64,000 nt of DNA from an uncultured Alistipes sp. (GCA_900546065.1 URBK01000014.1:14676-78675); one strand, 5' to 3'. Positions 35,333 through 43,714 are shown, counted from the stretch's first letter. Notes: generated from the letters alone by a model not told the origin. Program-made: numbers and translations.

Positions 35333-36241
35333 ATGAAGATCATACGATACATGGCCGTCATGGTGATGATGATGTCGGGGTTTGCGACAGCCGCGCTTGC
35401 GGCGCCGCAGGCGCAGACGGCCGCACAGGGACAAGATACGGAGAGCGTACAGGCTGTTGCCGCAGAGGCCGACAGCACGGCGATGACGGCACAGACACAG
35501 GCTGCCGACAGCACAGCCGCCGCGGCGATAGATCCCGCGACAGCCTCGGCCGAGGATTTGTGGCAGGCGGGCAATGCCGCCTACACGGCCGGTGACTACG
35601 CCCGCGCGGCGGAGATATACACCGCCATCGTCGACAAGGGTCTCTATTCGGCCACGCTGTACTACAATCTGGCAAACGCCCTGTTCAAGAGCGGGCAGAC
35701 GGGAGGTGCAATCCTCTACTACAACCGCGCCCTGCGGCTCTCGCCGGGGGATGAGGACATACGCCACAACCTCGAATATGCCGAACGCACGACAAAGGAC
35801 AAGATCGAGGAGATTCCTGAGTTTTTCCTCGTATCGTGGGCAAAGAAGCTGCGCAGCACAATGAGCTGCACGGCGTGGACCGTCATCTCGCTCGTGCTGC
35901 TGGCCGCAACACTCGCTCTGGGACTCGTATATCTGCTCTCGCAGCGCATATCGATGCGCAAGAGCGGCTTCTACGGCATGGCCGCAGCACTGGTGCTCTT
36001 CATCGCCACGACACTCATGGCATGGAGCGAACGCAACATGCTCGTCGACCGCAATGAGGCCGTAGTCATGAGTTCGGCCCTCTCGGTCAAGAGCTCGCCC
36101 GACAAGTCGGCAACCGACCTCTTCGTACTGCACGAGGGAACCGTAGTAACCATAGGCAGCACGGTAGAGGGCTGGGCCGAGGTCCGCATAGCCGACGGCA
36201 ACAAGGGCTGGGTCGAGACCGACCGCATCGAGCGTATCTGA
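35333..36241 (+). CDS. batE: BatE family protein (TPR plus SH3-like domain)
   Basis: A 302-residue protein: signal peptide, an Ala/Thr/Asp/Gln-rich linker (residues 25-70), two TPR motifs (LWQAGNAAYTAGDYARAAEIYTAIV, ATLYYNLANALFKSGQTGGAILYYNRAL), two TM helices (about 185-206 and 218-238) and a C-terminal bacterial SH3-like domain (ALSVKSSPDKSATDLFVLHEGTVVTIGSTVEGWAEVRIADGNKGWVETDRI). This is the BatE architecture of the aerotolerance cluster. Co-transcribed with batD. Confidence 0.88.
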   Translation: MKIIRYMAVMVMMMSGFATAALAAPQAQTAAQGQDTESVQAVAAEADSTAMTAQTQAADSTAAAAIDPATASAEDLWQAGNAAYTAGDYARAAEIYTAIVDKGLYSATLYYNLANALFKSGQTGGAILYYNRALRLSPGDEDIRHNLEYAERTTKDKIEEIPEFFLVSWAKKLRSTMSCTAWTVISLVLLAATLALGLVYLLSQRISMRKSGFYGMAAALVLFIATTLMAWSERNMLVDRNEAVVMSSALSVKSSPDKSATDLFVLHEGTVVTIGSTVEGWAEVRIADGNKGWVETDRIERI

Positions 36242-36301
36242 CACGCCGCCGCGCCAACGCATTGATTCGAACAAACCAAACAGTATCTGATCCCAAACCG
36301 G

Positions 36302-36898
36302 ATGTCAAAACTTCTGCAAGAGGCGGTATCGGAGTTTGCCAAGCTCCCGGGCATAGGCCGCCGTACGGCCCTGCGGCTGACGATGCACCTGCTCAAGATG
36401 GATCCCGAGGCCGTGGACCGCATGGCCGAGAGCATCTCCCGCTTCCGCCACGACATACGCCACTGCACATTTTGCAACAACCTCTCCGACACGGATATAT
36501 GCCCGATATGCGAAGATCCGGAGCGTGACCGCTCCACGATATGCGTTGTCGAACAGGTTGGAGACCTCATGTCGATCGAGAACACACGCCAATACCGCGG
36601 CCTGTATTATGTTCTCGGGGGAGTCATATCGCCCATGCAGGGCGTCGGGCCCTCGGACCTGCAGATAGACAAACTCATCGACCGCGTGGCCGAAGGCGGC
36701 ATACGGGAGGTGATCCTCGCCATCTCGACATCCGTGGAGGGCGAGACCACACTCTTCTACATAATGAACCGTCTGCGGCAATATCCCTCGGTGAGGGTCA
36801 CGACCATAGCCCGAGGCATAGGCTTCGGCGACGAGCTGGAGTATGTCGACGAGCTGACTATAACCCACGCCCTGCGCAACCGCCGCGAAGTGGAGTGA
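36302..36898 (+). CDS. recR: Recombination mediator RecR
   Basis: A 198-residue RecR. It acts with RecO (and RecF) to load RecA on single-stranded DNA gaps. It has the helix-hairpin-helix (FAKLPGIGRRTALRL), the Cys4 zinc finger (Cys55, Cys58, Cys67, Cys70 in HCTFCNNLSDTDICPIC) and the Toprim region (ICVVEQVGDLMSIENT, GVGPSDLQIDKLIDR). Full length and typical. It sits 60 nt after batE and is followed by a strong terminator. Confidence 0.97.
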   Translation: MSKLLQEAVSEFAKLPGIGRRTALRLTMHLLKMDPEAVDRMAESISRFRHDIRHCTFCNNLSDTDICPICEDPERDRSTICVVEQVGDLMSIENTRQYRGLYYVLGGVISPMQGVGPSDLQIDKLIDRVAEGGIREVILAISTSVEGETTLFYIMNRLRQYPSVRVTTIARGIGFGDELEYVDELTITHALRNRREVE

Positions 36899-36944
36899 AA
36901 CGGCCGATCGGCTAGACACGGCAAAACGGCAAAATGATGACGGA

Positions 36945-36981
36945 ATATCCGCCGCCCGATCGGGACGGCGGATATTTTTTT
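36945..36981 (+). terminator. Rho-independent terminator after recR
   Basis: ATATCCGCCG (36945-36954) pairs with CGGCGGATAT (36966-36975) around a palindromic CCCGATCGGG apex; T run to 36981. Confidence 0.92.
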
Positions 36982-37045
36982 GCCGTAACGCGCAGGCTTT
37001 GAGTGGTACAACGAATAAAATAGGGGAAAATCACATATCGGATGT

Positions 37046-37053
37046 TATATTTG
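37046..37053 (+). promoter_or_regulatory. -7 element upstream of ECF sigma operon
   Basis: TATATTTG, 69 nt before the sigma-factor start. No spaced -33 TTTG. It may be the housekeeping promoter; an ECF-type autoregulated promoter was not recognised. Confidence 0.5.
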
Positions 37054-37122
37054 TTCCCGATAAACGTATTACATTCGGAACCGCACCACAAGGGCGGCAT
37101 ACGGAGTAGATAACCGTCACAG

Positions 37123-37629
37123 ATGAATAGTGAAGAACTGAACCGCGAGTTTGTCGCAGTCAAGGATTCGGCATATCGCTATGCCATAACCCTGCTGCGG
37201 GACCGCCACGCCGCCGAGGATGCCGTACAGGACCTCTACGAGAGGTTGTGGCGGCGGCGTATCTTCATCCGCATGACGGGCTTCCGGTCTCTTGTCATGA
37301 CGGGCATGCGCAACCTCTGCATCGACCGCATACGCACGCGGCGGCGCTCCGCCCAGAAGGTCGACATCACCGCGGCCGAGCGTTCGATCGAGACGCGCAC
37401 ATACGACACCGTCGAGCGGAGCGAGACCTGCGCACTGGCCCGACACCTTGTCGAGACGCTGCCGCCGCGCGAGAGCGAGGTGATGCATCTGCGCGATATC
37501 GAAGGTCTCGACATAGAGACGATAGCTGAAATGACCGGTTCCACCGAGCAGAGCGTGCGCATGGCCCTCTCGCGCGCCCGCAGTCGAGTAAAAGAGGAGC
37601 TGCTAAAGATCATGAACCATGGACTCTGA
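37123..37629 (+). CDS. ECF-type RNA polymerase sigma factor
   Basis: A 168-residue group 4 sigma factor. Region 2 (YRYAITLLRDRHAAEDAVQDLYERLWRRR) and region 4 (LPPRESEVMHLRDIEGLDIETIAEMTGSTEQSVRMALSRARSRVKEEL) are intact. It overlaps the next gene, an anti-sigma-like membrane protein, by 11 nt. It probably governs an envelope-stress or surface regulon, perhaps including the beta-barrel and DUF4252-type genes behind it. It is not a SusCD-type FecI because no FecR follows. Confidence 0.9.
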   Translation: MNSEELNREFVAVKDSAYRYAITLLRDRHAAEDAVQDLYERLWRRRIFIRMTGFRSLVMTGMRNLCIDRIRTRRRSAQKVDITAAERSIETRTYDTVERSETCALARHLVETLPPRESEVMHLRDIEGLDIETIAEMTGSTEQSVRMALSRARSRVKEELLKIMNHGL

Positions 37630-38065
37630 ACATCTGTCACGACTCGTCGACCGCTATTTCCGCGGTGAGACCTCCCTTGAGGAGGAGGCGACGCTGCGCC
37701 GCATCCTATCGCAAAGGGACGGGCAACATGATGATGCCGACGCGTTCCGTACGACACCCGAAGCGCGCGCCGCGGCCGCCATGCTCGCCCTTGCAGAGCA
37801 TGCAAACGACGGCAAGGCCCCGCTGCGTCTGCATCACCGAACAGCGAATCCGTGGCGCATGGCCATAGCGACGGTAACGGCGGCCGCAGCCGTAGTCGTC
37901 GCGGTCGTAACGCTGACGCGACCCACCGTCTACGGATATGTAAACGGGCGTCCCGTCACGTCGCTGGCCGAGGCGCGCGACTGCTCGGAGCGTATGTTCT
38001 CCGACATGCGCACCGACGACGGCGACCGCACCGCCCCCCTGCGCGACATCCTCGACATCGAGTAA
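37619..38065 (+). CDS. Anti-sigma factor-like single-pass membrane protein
   Basis: A 148-residue protein. The N-terminal 70 residues form a short acidic helical domain (LSRLVDRYFRGETSLEEEATLRRILSQ) similar in pattern to anti-sigma N-domains of Bacteroidetes; one TM helix lies at about 80-99 (MAIATVTAAAAVVVAVVTLT); the short C-terminal part (YGYVNGRPVTSLAEARDCSERMFSDM) would be periplasmic. It overlaps the sigma gene, a standard arrangement. Anti-sigma activity is inferred from context and topology. Confidence 0.75.
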   Translation: MDSEHLSRLVDRYFRGETSLEEEATLRRILSQRDGQHDDADAFRTTPEARAAAAMLALAEHANDGKAPLRLHHRTANPWRMAIATVTAAAAVVVAVVTLTRPTVYGYVNGRPVTSLAEARDCSERMFSDMRTDDGDRTAPLRDILDIE

Positions 38066-38101
38066 CAAAAACGAATGTAATACGATAAAACAAACACCGC
38101 A

Positions 38102-38896
38102 ATGAAAAAGATCTTCATCCTCTCCCTGCTGCTCTTCACGGCAGCCCTCATCTTCGGCATCGACAAGGCCGCCGCACAGTCGATGCGTCTGGGTATCGAC
38201 GGCATAGAGTTCACATCGGTCGACGAGCAGAAGTCGCCCGTAGCGGTAGGACTGCCCGTACGGTATTCGTCGTCGTCATTCACCTTAGGCCGCAACATCT
38301 CGACTACGATACCCACATTCGAACTCGGATGGAATATGCTCGCGCCCGTCGACTACGGCATCTACGACGGCATGAACTACGGGCCCTTCCTCGACCTGAA
38401 CAACTGGAAATCGACACAGGTGACCGTCAACATACTCAACTTCTCGGCCTTCAACCGCCGCCGCAATTTCGGTATCTCGGCCGCAATAGGCATCCGCGCC
38501 AACAACTTCCGTCTCGACAAGTCGCTGACGCTTGCCGACGAGGGGCCGATGATCACACCCTCGACCTTAGGCGGCGATCTGCAGGTCAAGAAGAGCAAGT
38601 TCACCGTAGCGGCTCTACACATCCCCGTCGAAATATCGTTCGGACGTTGGGACAAGTTCTCGGTATCGGCGGGAGGTTTCGCCGACATAGTGATGAACTC
38701 GCATACCAAGATCAAGTATAAGGGCGGCTCGAAGGACAAAGAACACAACTTCCCCGTAAACTTCATACAGGCGGGTGCCACGCTGCGACTCTCGTTCCAT
38801 ACCATAAGCCTCTACTGCAACTATACTCCCACATCGATCTTCAAGAGCGGCTGCGGCCCGCGCACACAGATGTGGACCATAGGCATAGGAATATAA
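38102..38896 (+). CDS. Outer membrane beta-barrel protein
   Basis: A 264-residue protein with a signal peptide (MKKIFILSLLLFTAALIFGIDKAAAQ) and alternating hydrophobic strands ending in an aromatic/Gly-rich stretch (QMWTIGIGI), as in PorT/OmpW-size beta-barrels. NFGISAAIGIRANNFRL and FSVSAGGFADIVMNS are typical barrel strands. It follows the anti-sigma gene by 36 nt and probably belongs to the same operon, so it could be the sensed or protected envelope component. Specific function unknown. Confidence 0.75.
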   Translation: MKKIFILSLLLFTAALIFGIDKAAAQSMRLGIDGIEFTSVDEQKSPVAVGLPVRYSSSSFTLGRNISTTIPTFELGWNMLAPVDYGIYDGMNYGPFLDLNNWKSTQVTVNILNFSAFNRRRNFGISAAIGIRANNFRLDKSLTLADEGPMITPSTLGGDLQVKKSKFTVAALHIPVEISFGRWDKFSVSAGGFADIVMNSHTKIKYKGGSKDKEHNFPVNFIQAGATLRLSFHTISLYCNYTPTSIFKSGCGPRTQMWTIGIGI

Positions 38897-38908
38897 ATCG
38901 CCCCGACA

Positions 38909-39400
38909 ATGAGAAAGGCTATCACAACAATCGTAATATTACTCGCCGCGGCGACGGCGGCCGCAGCCCAGACGCCGCAGTTCATGGAGGTCTACGACCG
39001 TGCGCTTACGCGCTTCAACCGCAACGCCGCCACGGAAGACGAGTCGCTGCGTACATCCGAGTTCTCTGGCAAGATGCTGCGCAGCATCCTCCCCGACAAG
39101 GCTGACGATGAGGGAAATTTCGTAAACCGCATAGATGTCATACGTCAGATAAAGTTCTCGGGGCCGCACAATATCGACCTCTACGACCGTCTGCGCCGCG
39201 CCGCCGAAGAGGAGCCATACGAACGCATCTCGATCATGACGGTCGACAAGGAGACTGTCTACATATACTCGGCACCGTACAAAAAGTCGGGCAAGGAGTT
39301 TCTGATATTCATCGCCAAGGGCGATGCACGCCTCGCATGCGACATCGTGGGGGAGGTCACCCTCGACGACGTTACCGACCTGCTCTTCGGACGCAACTGA
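38909..39400 (+). CDS. DUF4252-like exported protein
   Basis: A 163-residue protein with a signal peptide (MRKAITTIVILLAAATAAAAQ). The body has SEFSGKMLRSILP and a C-terminal EFLIFIAKGDARLACDIVGEVTLDDVTDLLF, the pattern I associate with DUF4252 proteins that often accompany ECF sigma operons in Bacteroidetes. The family assignment is from memory and not checked. Last gene of the sigma operon, with a terminator behind it. Confidence 0.68.
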   Translation: MRKAITTIVILLAAATAAAAQTPQFMEVYDRALTRFNRNAATEDESLRTSEFSGKMLRSILPDKADDEGNFVNRIDVIRQIKFSGPHNIDLYDRLRRAAEEEPYERISIMTVDKETVYIYSAPYKKSGKEFLIFIAKGDARLACDIVGEVTLDDVTDLLFGRN

Positions 39401-39423
39401 CACTACATCCGCATGTAAATGAC

Positions 39424-39460
39424 AAATGGTCCACGCCTGAGGCATGGACCATTTCTTTTA
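39424..39460. terminator. Bidirectional terminator
   Basis: A 10-bp stem (39424-39433 with 39445-39454, AAATGGTCCA/TGGACCATTT) extended by an inner GCC/GGC helix, between the convergent sigma operon and the META-domain gene; T-rich tail on the plus strand. Confidence 0.85.
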
Positions 39461-39488
39461 CGTGCGACCCGACCGCGGGCCGGCAATA

Positions 39489-39929
39489 CTATTTATCACT
39501 CTTGGCCGAGGCCTCGACAGCTTGGAACACGGCCTGCATCTCTCCGTTGCTCAGGAGCATCAGCATGTCGCCGTCGATCTCGTAATGCGTCGCATCCTCG
39601 AGGATCTTCGACAACTCCGCCTCCAGATCCACATTGGGACACATCATTCGCGTCGATGCCACATTACCGAAGGTAATGCCGCCCTTATCGGTTGTAGTGT
39701 AGCTGCCCATCATGCGGTTGCAGGCACCCTTGCCACCGAAGTGTCCATCCGCATCGAAGGTGAAGATGAAATCCTCGGGCGCAATCTGGAGGTCACGCTC
39801 CATCATCCGCACCAGATGCCACTGCGTCCCTACCAGAGGCTTTGCATTCTTGCCCTTACGGCAGGCGCAGCAACCGACCGCAAGCAGAGCCATCACGGCC
39901 ACTACCGAAAATACGAATACTCGTCTCAT
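39489..39929 (-). CDS. META/HslJ-domain lipoprotein
   Basis: A 146-residue lipoprotein: signal with lipobox AVGC (Cys20), followed by a second Cys pair. The META domain reads GTQWHLVRMMERDLQIAPEDFIFTFDADGHFGGKGACNRMMGSYT and ASTRMMCPN, the HslJ signature (CNRxxGxY and TxMxC). In other bacteria HslJ-like proteins affect novobiocin resistance or stress tolerance; the molecular role is not known. A minus-strand -7 element (TATATTTG, plus 39989-39996) lies 60 nt upstream. Confidence 0.86.
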   Translation of the reverse strand: MRRVFVFSVVAVMALLAVGCCACRKGKNAKPLVGTQWHLVRMMERDLQIAPEDFIFTFDADGHFGGKGACNRMMGSYTTTDKGGITFGNVASTRMMCPNVDLEAELSKILEDATHYEIDGDMLMLLSNGEMQAVFQAVEASAKSDK

Positions 39930-40460
39930 AACTGTCGTCTTTTAATGTTTCACCCGCTCCCGTCCAATATTCATTCCGAGAGCGCATGCAAATATATGAA
40001 AAGATATCCAAAAGCGGCAGCCGCCTCCGGCAAAAAGGCCTTTTTTCGGCCGAGGAACGGACGTATGACGCTCTCTACCCATATATAATCATGACATCCA
40101 GAAGAATACCTATCATCCTGATCCGCATGCCGCACTCCCATAAGTGGAATCCGCCGCAACCGACAGCCGGCAGGAGAAAAACATCTCAAATATTTTCCTG
40201 TGGAAATTTGTTACATTGGAAATTTATATTTACCTTTGCCATACAATTACCGGGGAACGGTATTTGCCGCACAACGCATACCAGCCAACAGTCACACTGC
40301 GGGAGCCGGTTACGACGACCGAAATGCCGCGAGTGCGGCAATGAGTGGGGACAAAGGGGACAAGAGAAGAAAGTTGAAAGAGAAGAGGAAAAAGGAGAAA
40401 TAATAAAGGAACGTAATAAGAAAATGCAAACCGAGGGCTGAGCCCGCAAAGACAACGACC
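39930..40460. promoter_or_regulatory. Divergent intergenic region with complete trx promoter and purine-rich leader
   Basis: 531 nt without a credible gene. TTTG (40207-40210), a 20-nt spacer and TACCTTTG (40231-40238) form a full consensus promoter toward the thioredoxin gene, giving a leader of about 215 nt. Most of the second half of the leader (about 40335-40435) is purine-rich. On the other strand TATATTTG (39989-39996) serves the META-domain gene. Confidence 0.75.
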
Positions 40461-40919
40461 ATGAAAAGACTTTTGATCGCAATGAGCATTGCAGCCGCCC
40501 TGACGGCATGTACGACAAACGCACAGAACAAAACCGATAAAAACAATAAGACAATGAAAACGATCGAACTTGACAAACAGCAATTCATCGAGAAGGTATT
40601 CGACTACGAGTCGAACCCCACGACATGGAAATACGAGGGCACGAAGCCCGCAATCGTAGATTTCTACGCCACATGGTGCCGTCCCTGCAAGATGGTGGCC
40701 CCCATACTTGAGGAGCTGGCCGAGGAGTATGGCGACAGCATCGTCATATACAAGGTCGACACCGACCGACAGCAGGAGCTCGCCGCGGCATTCGGCATAC
40801 GCTCGATACCCTCGCTGCTATTCATCCCCGTGCAGGGACAGCCGCAGATGGTGCAGGGGGCAATGGGCAAGGCTGATTTCCGCAAGATCATCGACTCGGT
40901 GCTGCTGGGCAAAGAGTAG
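40461..40919 (+). CDS. Thioredoxin-fold lipoprotein
   Basis: A 152-residue thioredoxin with a lipoprotein signal (AALTAC, Cys17) and the active site WCRPC (Cys73 and Cys76) in VDFYATWCRPCKMVAPIL; the cis-Pro is in IRSIPSLLF. It would be an envelope thiol-disulfide enzyme, since the lipobox removes it from the cytoplasm. The lipobox could instead be fortuitous, with translation from a Met at residue 32 (MKTIELDKQQF) yielding a cytoplasmic form. Preceded by a complete promoter and a long purine-rich leader. Confidence 0.9.
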   Translation: MKRLLIAMSIAAALTACTTNAQNKTDKNNKTMKTIELDKQQFIEKVFDYESNPTTWKYEGTKPAIVDFYATWCRPCKMVAPILEELAEEYGDSIVIYKVDTDRQQELAAAFGIRSIPSLLFIPVQGQPQMVQGAMGKADFRKIIDSVLLGKE

Positions 40920-41102
40920 ACTGACGCCACAAACGGAGCTTGAAAGCCGCATCGAAACAATACGATGCGGCAAAGCCCCTTCGGAAGACATCCTTCCGCA
41001 GCCGCATATCGGCCGCGCGACACACCGCAGGCATACGAATCGTCTATCCGGTGCAGACAGGCGGCACACAACCGAACGACTTTATTAACACACATACTGA
41101 CA

Positions 41103-41456
41103 ATGGACAAGCTATGCGCCATACGTGACATACGGCAGGCGGTGACACGCTTCGAAGCCGACTTCGAACGCCGTTACGGCATTAGTCTGAACGAGGGGAT
41201 GGTGCTGTGCAGCCTCAAGGACGGGGTGACGCTCTCGTCGGGGGAGCTGGGCGAGATGCTGGGGCTGACCCCTTCGAACGCCTCGAAGGTGATAGCCGCG
41301 GCCGAACGCAAGGGCCTCATCGAGCGGGGCATGGGCACCGCGGACAAGCGGCGCATGTTTTTCACCATCACGGAGCAGGGACGCAATGCCTTCGGCGGCA
41401 TCTCGTGCGACGAGATCCCCATGCCCGAAGCCCTGTGCCGGGCGCTCGGACTATGA
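41103..41456 (+). CDS. MarR-family transcriptional regulator
   Basis: A 117-residue winged-helix protein. The ATG at 41103 gives MDKLCAIRDIRQAV; the upstream in-frame extension looks non-coding. The DNA-binding part reads SLNEGMVLCSLKDGVTLSSGELGEMLGLTPSNASKVIAAAERKGLIERGMGTADKRRMFFTITEQG, with the recognition helix and the wing Asp-Lys-Arg of MarR proteins. Short for MarR but complete. It is 183 nt after the thioredoxin gene; target genes unknown. A strong hairpin follows. Confidence 0.86.
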   Translation: MDKLCAIRDIRQAVTRFEADFERRYGISLNEGMVLCSLKDGVTLSSGELGEMLGLTPSNASKVIAAAERKGLIERGMGTADKRRMFFTITEQGRNAFGGISCDEIPMPEALCRALGL

Positions 41457-41477
41457 TCACACACTACACACTACCGC

Positions 41478-41515
41478 GAAGCGGCGGGCCTGCAATATGC
41501 AGAGCCCGCCGCTTC
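41478..41515. terminator. Bidirectional hairpin terminator
   Basis: A perfect 12-bp stem (41478-41489 with 41504-41515, GAAGCGGCGGGC/GCCCGCCGCTTC) topped by a second CTGCA/TGCAG helix, between convergent marR-type and nhaD genes. Confidence 0.82.
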
Positions 41516-41539
41516 AATTATATGGTGACGAAGGGGCCG

Positions 41540-42877
41540 CTACCCTATGCCAACCAGAATATGCTCGACGAAGATTACAACCACACCCGCTACATATCCG
41601 AGCAGAGCCAGCAGCGTAATGCGGCGGAAATACCATGCGAAGTCGATCTTTTCGAGGCCCATTGCGACGACGCCCGCAGCCGAACCAATTATAAGCAGGC
41701 TGCCGCCCACGCCGACGCAGTATGCCAACATAAGCCAGAATGTGCCGTCGGCAGCGAAGGCCGCCATGTATGACGGGTCGGCTGCAGCGGCTATGGCTGC
41801 TGGGTCGGCCACGGGATACATACCCATGCAGGCCGCAACCAGAGGCACGTTATCGACAACCGACGAGAGGATACCCACGGCCGTTGCTATCGAGAAGGCC
41901 TCGTGGACATGCGTATCGAGAAAGTGCGCCGCATCCGAAAGCACACCCGCATACTGCAGACCCGACACGGCCATCAGTATACCGAGGAAGAAGAGTATGG
42001 TCGGCATATCGATATGCTTCACCACCTTGGCCACACGATTTTTGATCGACTCCTTGATACCCCGCTTGCGGTCGTAGACGATCTCGGTACATACCCACAG
42101 CACGCTGAGCGAGATCATCATACCCATATAGGGAGGAAGTCCCGTAAGGCTCTTGAATACCGGCACGAAGAGCAGGCCCAGAATACCGCCTATAAGCACG
42201 CTGCGGCTGAAACGCGGCCCGACGCCCTCGGGGAGTGCATCCGCCGCCACGGCATCGGCCACATGCGTCACATGGCCCTTGACCATACGCGAGGCGAACG
42301 CCGTAGGTATTATGAGCGACACAAGACACGGCAGCAGCAGATAACCCGAGAGGGCTCCGGCCGTGACGTTGCCGCGCATCCAGAGCATGATTGTCGTGAC
42401 GTCGCCTATGGGAGACCATGCGCCGCCGCTGTTGGCCGCGATGACGATCACGCCGGTGAAGATCCAGCGCTCGTGGCGGTCGCTTATCAGACGTCGCAGC
42501 ACCATCACCATGATGATCGTTGTCGTCATGTTATCCAGCACGGCCGACATGAAGAAGGTAATGAAGGCCAGAAGCCACATCAGACGCCGCTTCTCACGGG
42601 TGGTAATGTGGTCGGTGATGATGGAGAATCCTCCATGCATGTCGATCAGATCGACGATGGTCATAGCGCCGATAAGGAATATGAGCGTCTCGCACGTGTC
42701 GCCCAGATACGACACAAGCTCGCCTTCGATATCGGCATCGCCCGAGAAGATGCTCAACACGGTCCAGATTATTCCGCACATGAGCAGTGCGAAGGCCGCC
42801 TTGTCAATCTTGATTTTGTGTTCCAGCGCTATACACACATAGCCCAGAATAAAGATAAGTACAATGCCTGTTATCAT
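41540..42877 (-). CDS. nhaD: Sodium:proton antiporter NhaD
   Basis: A 445-residue IT-superfamily antiporter, exporting Na+ in exchange for protons. About 12 TM helices. Recognisable regions: HKIKIDKAAFALLMCGIIWT near the N-terminus, FFMSAVLDNMTTTIIMVMVLRR, AANSGGAWSPIGDVTTIMLW and ILSSVVDNVPLVAA, the paired DN/SP motifs of NhaD. Full length. Its promoter is a complete match: TTTG (43011-43014 minus) with a 19-nt spacer to TAATTTTG (42984-42991 minus). Confidence 0.92.
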   Translation of the reverse strand: MITGIVLIFILGYVCIALEHKIKIDKAAFALLMCGIIWTVLSIFSGDADIEGELVSYLGDTCETLIFLIGAMTIVDLIDMHGGFSIITDHITTREKRRLMWLLAFITFFMSAVLDNMTTTIIMVMVLRRLISDRHERWIFTGVIVIAANSGGAWSPIGDVTTIMLWMRGNVTAGALSGYLLLPCLVSLIIPTAFASRMVKGHVTHVADAVAADALPEGVGPRFSRSVLIGGILGLLFVPVFKSLTGLPPYMGMMISLSVLWVCTEIVYDRKRGIKESIKNRVAKVVKHIDMPTILFFLGILMAVSGLQYAGVLSDAAHFLDTHVHEAFSIATAVGILSSVVDNVPLVAACMGMYPVADPAAIAAAADPSYMAAFAADGTFWLMLAYCVGVGGSLLIIGSAAGVVAMGLEKIDFAWYFRRITLLALLGYVAGVVVIFVEHILVGIG

Positions 42878-42934
42878 AACAGATGAACTGATTGCAGTTA
42901 AACGGCTACCACGGAACGCGGGAAGAGCGAGTCA

Positions 42935-42960
42935 TCGGGGCCGCAAAGAATAGGCCCCGA
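42935..42960 (-). promoter_or_regulatory. Leader hairpin of nhaD
   Basis: TCGGGGCC (42935-42942) pairs with GGCCCCGA (42953-42960). It falls inside the predicted nhaD 5' leader of about 100 nt. There is no U run, so it is not an obvious terminator. Confidence 0.4.
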
Positions 42961-42983
42961 AGGAGTCCGATCGGCCGTCGCAG

Positions 42984-43014
42984 CAAAATTACAATAAAAA
43001 AGCGAAACGGCAAA
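42984..43014 (-). promoter_or_regulatory. Complete promoter of nhaD
   Basis: On the minus strand TTTG (43011-43014), 19-nt spacer, TAATTTTG (42984-42991), an exact fit to the Bacteroidetes sigma-ABfr consensus. Confidence 0.75.
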
Positions 43015-43050
43015 AGCCGCAACGCCTCCGCCGCGAACACGCGCAAAACA

Positions 43051-43081
43051 CAGGGCCGTCCGAGTATCCGGACAGCCCTGC
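43051..43081 (-). terminator. Terminator of DUF4251 gene
   Basis: On the minus strand CAGGGCTGTCCG pairs with CGGACGGCCCTG (one mismatch or G-U) around a 6-nt loop, followed by TGTTTTG. Confidence 0.75.
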
Positions 43082-43141
43082 ATCTCATTACTCATCCGCG
43101 TGTCGGCAGAGACCACAATCCCGGCCGCCGCGCTGACGCCG

Positions 43142-43714
43142 CTACAACGTTATGCCCTTGAATATGTTGGACTGATCGCGCGGGACGATCTCGCCATAGA
43201 GCGTAATGGTGTTGGAGTTGAGCGTGGGACTTATGCGCACCGAGGTGTTGTTGCCGCCCTTGGGTATGGTGAAGGTCACGGAGGCCGAGATCGCCCGTCC
43301 CATGACGTTGATCGACAGCGTGGTATTGCCGCGCTTGTCGACACGTCGCTCGACGTTGATTATACGTCCGTCGACCGTCACGCCGCCAACACCGTTCGGG
43401 CCGCCGCCGCTGTCCACGGGAGAGACCTGAATAAGCGCCTGATCACCCTTGACCGATATGAAGTTCAGGTTGGAATATACTCTGGCCGTACCCCCGCGCT
43501 TGAATACCAGCATGTTGGCCTCAAAGACAAAATCCATGCTGTCGATGGCATTCATGGCCTCGACGTACGACAACGAATCCTGAATCTCGGCCATACGTTT
43601 TGCCATGGCCCGATCCTCGGCCGCCTGACGGCGTGCCGCGCGTCCGTTATCCTGTGCCACGGCGGCCGACACGGCCGACGTGAGCATCATCAAAATCAAT
43701 ATAACCCGTTTCAT
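43142..43714 (-). CDS. DUF4251 domain-containing exported protein
   Basis: A 190-residue protein with a signal peptide (MKRVILILMMLTSAVSAAVAQ). The domain pattern matches DUF4251: VEAMNAIDSMDFVFEANMLVFKRGGTARVYSNLNFISVKGDQALIQ, GGVTVDGRIINVERRVDKRGNTTLSINVMG and a SVTFTIPKGGNNTSVRISPTLNSNTITLYGEI C-terminus. The family is Bacteroidetes-specific and without known function. Single-gene unit with a minus-strand -7 element TATTTTTG (plus 43783-43790). Confidence 0.88.
   Translation of the reverse strand: MKRVILILMMLTSAVSAAVAQDNGRAARRQAAEDRAMAKRMAEIQDSLSYVEAMNAIDSMDFVFEANMLVFKRGGTARVYSNLNFISVKGDQALIQVSPVDSGGGPNGVGGVTVDGRIINVERRVDKRGNTTLSINVMGRAISASVTFTIPKGGNNTSVRISPTLNSNTITLYGEIVPRDQSNIFKGITL

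Noticed and set aside
40946..40971. Terminator after thioredoxin (GCCGCATCG/CGATGCGGC)
   Set aside because: The stem is good, but there is no T run on the plus strand, so I did not list it as a terminator. It may be a weak hairpin before the MarR gene.
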